Positions 50,806 through 51,004 of a DNA stretch of 51,004 nt are shown piece by piece. The notes beneath the pieces are model-generated. The model searched no databases. It was not told the origin of the DNA and saw only the letters and a list, made by a program, of their open reading frames with translations. Both the position numbers and the translations under genes were made by a program. Numbering within the stretch: the first letter of the stretch is position 1; the number at the start of each line of letters is the position of its first letter. Source of the stretch: Lachnospiraceae bacterium (GTDB taxonomy: Bacteria > Bacillota > Clostridia > Lachnospirales > Lachnospiraceae); NCBI GenBank assembly GCA_017387565.1, contig JAFOEY010000017.1, positions 1 to 51,004 on the forward strand. The letters are read 5' to 3'.

Positions 50806-51004
50806 AGTATGTGGGCTCATTATTACGAATTAATGAAGCCAATTGCTGATAAGTACGATATAGCGTTGCCTTATATCCCAGTGGAGTGTAAGCATAATGC
50901 ACATATGTTTTATATTAAAGTAAGGGATCTCAATGAGAGAACGGAATTATTATATTATCTGAAAAATCATGAAGTAAATGCTGTATTTCATTATATCCCA
51001 TTGC
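50806..51004 (+). pseudogene. 3' fragment of a WecE/RffA-type sugar aminotransferase, cut by the IS
   Basis: From the base after the IS end the plus strand reads open to the window edge: SMWAHYYELMKPIADKYD, then KHNAHMFYIKVRDLNER and AVFHYIPL. These match the C-terminal third of dTDP-4-amino-4,6-dideoxygalactose transaminase (WecE/RffA, DegT/DnrJ/EryC1 group). The PLP-binding lysine and N-terminal two thirds are absent. The gene continues beyond the window. It indicates that a deoxyaminosugar pathway of the polysaccharide locus has been broken here. Confidence 0.78.

Noticed and set aside
1-51004. tRNA or rRNA genes and phage genes
   Set aside because: No cloverleaf-like tRNA, rRNA signature, integrase or phage structural gene was recognised on reading either strand.

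Overview
The window (about 51 kb, low G+C, strong AGGAGG-type ribosome binding sites, occasional TTG/GTG starts) looks like a chromosome segment of a Clostridia-class Firmicute, most likely Lachnospiraceae. This rests on the gene families: secreted enzymes with C-terminal DUF4214 repeats, an Rpn/PDDEXK-type gene, teichoic-acid-like TagF and Stealth enzymes, and an IS1182/IS5-type transposon. Species cannot be assigned from sequence reading alone. Almost the whole window is a cell-surface glycopolymer locus.

Layout. (1) 141-1067: an Rpn-like nuclease gene, closed by a bidirectional terminator. (2) 1123-3620, minus strand: a polyprenyl-phosphate sugar-1-phosphate transferase and a membrane acyltransferase. 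(3) 3844-14992, plus strand: export and assembly set 1. It holds a TagGH-type ABC exporter lacking a C-terminal glycan-binding domain, a polytopic membrane protein, a GT2-TagF fusion, two Stealth sugar-phosphate transferases, a WecG/TagA glycosyltransferase and a Wzy/WaaL-like ligase or polymerase. Two unexplained structured intergenic elements lie here (9909-10008 and 11966-12111). (4) 15053-21739: three secreted enzymes (amidase; NlpC/P60-like plus thioredoxin-like; DUF5722-type glycoside hydrolase), ending in a strong terminator. (5) 21940-26540: a new sigma-A promoter, a second initiating sugar transferase and three glycosyltransferases. (6) 26540-32859: three more secreted enzymes (glucosaminidase, subtilase, CAP protein). 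All six secreted proteins end in the same four-unit DUF4214 tail. (7) 32901-45675: assembly set 2. It holds GT4 paralogues, a Wzm/Wzt exporter with a C-terminal carbohydrate-binding domain, a GT8, two small coiled-coil proteins, a 906-residue multidomain transferase and two GT-C-like membrane proteins. (8) 45901-48814: KdsB-like cytidylyltransferase, HMGL-type aldolase fusion and KdsC-like phosphatase, which looks like a CMP-ulosonic acid module without a KdsA or NeuB. (9) 48993-51004: an old transposase remnant, an IS1182/IS5-type element with visible inverted repeats, and the 3' part of a wecE/rffA-type aminotransferase gene cut at the element boundary.

How it may work together (inference). 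Lipid-linked glycans are started by the two sugar transferases, extended by the GTs, decorated with phosphodiester-linked units by TagF/Stealth and possibly capped with a CMP-activated ulosonic acid. They are exported by two different ABC transporters. The six interleaved exoenzymes remodel peptidoglycan, glycan or protein at the surface, and their shared DUF4214 tail is a good candidate for retention on the polymer made by the same locus. That pairing of polymer synthesis with a common-tailed exoenzyme set, and the aldolase-based CMP-ulosonate module, are the two most interesting parts of the window.
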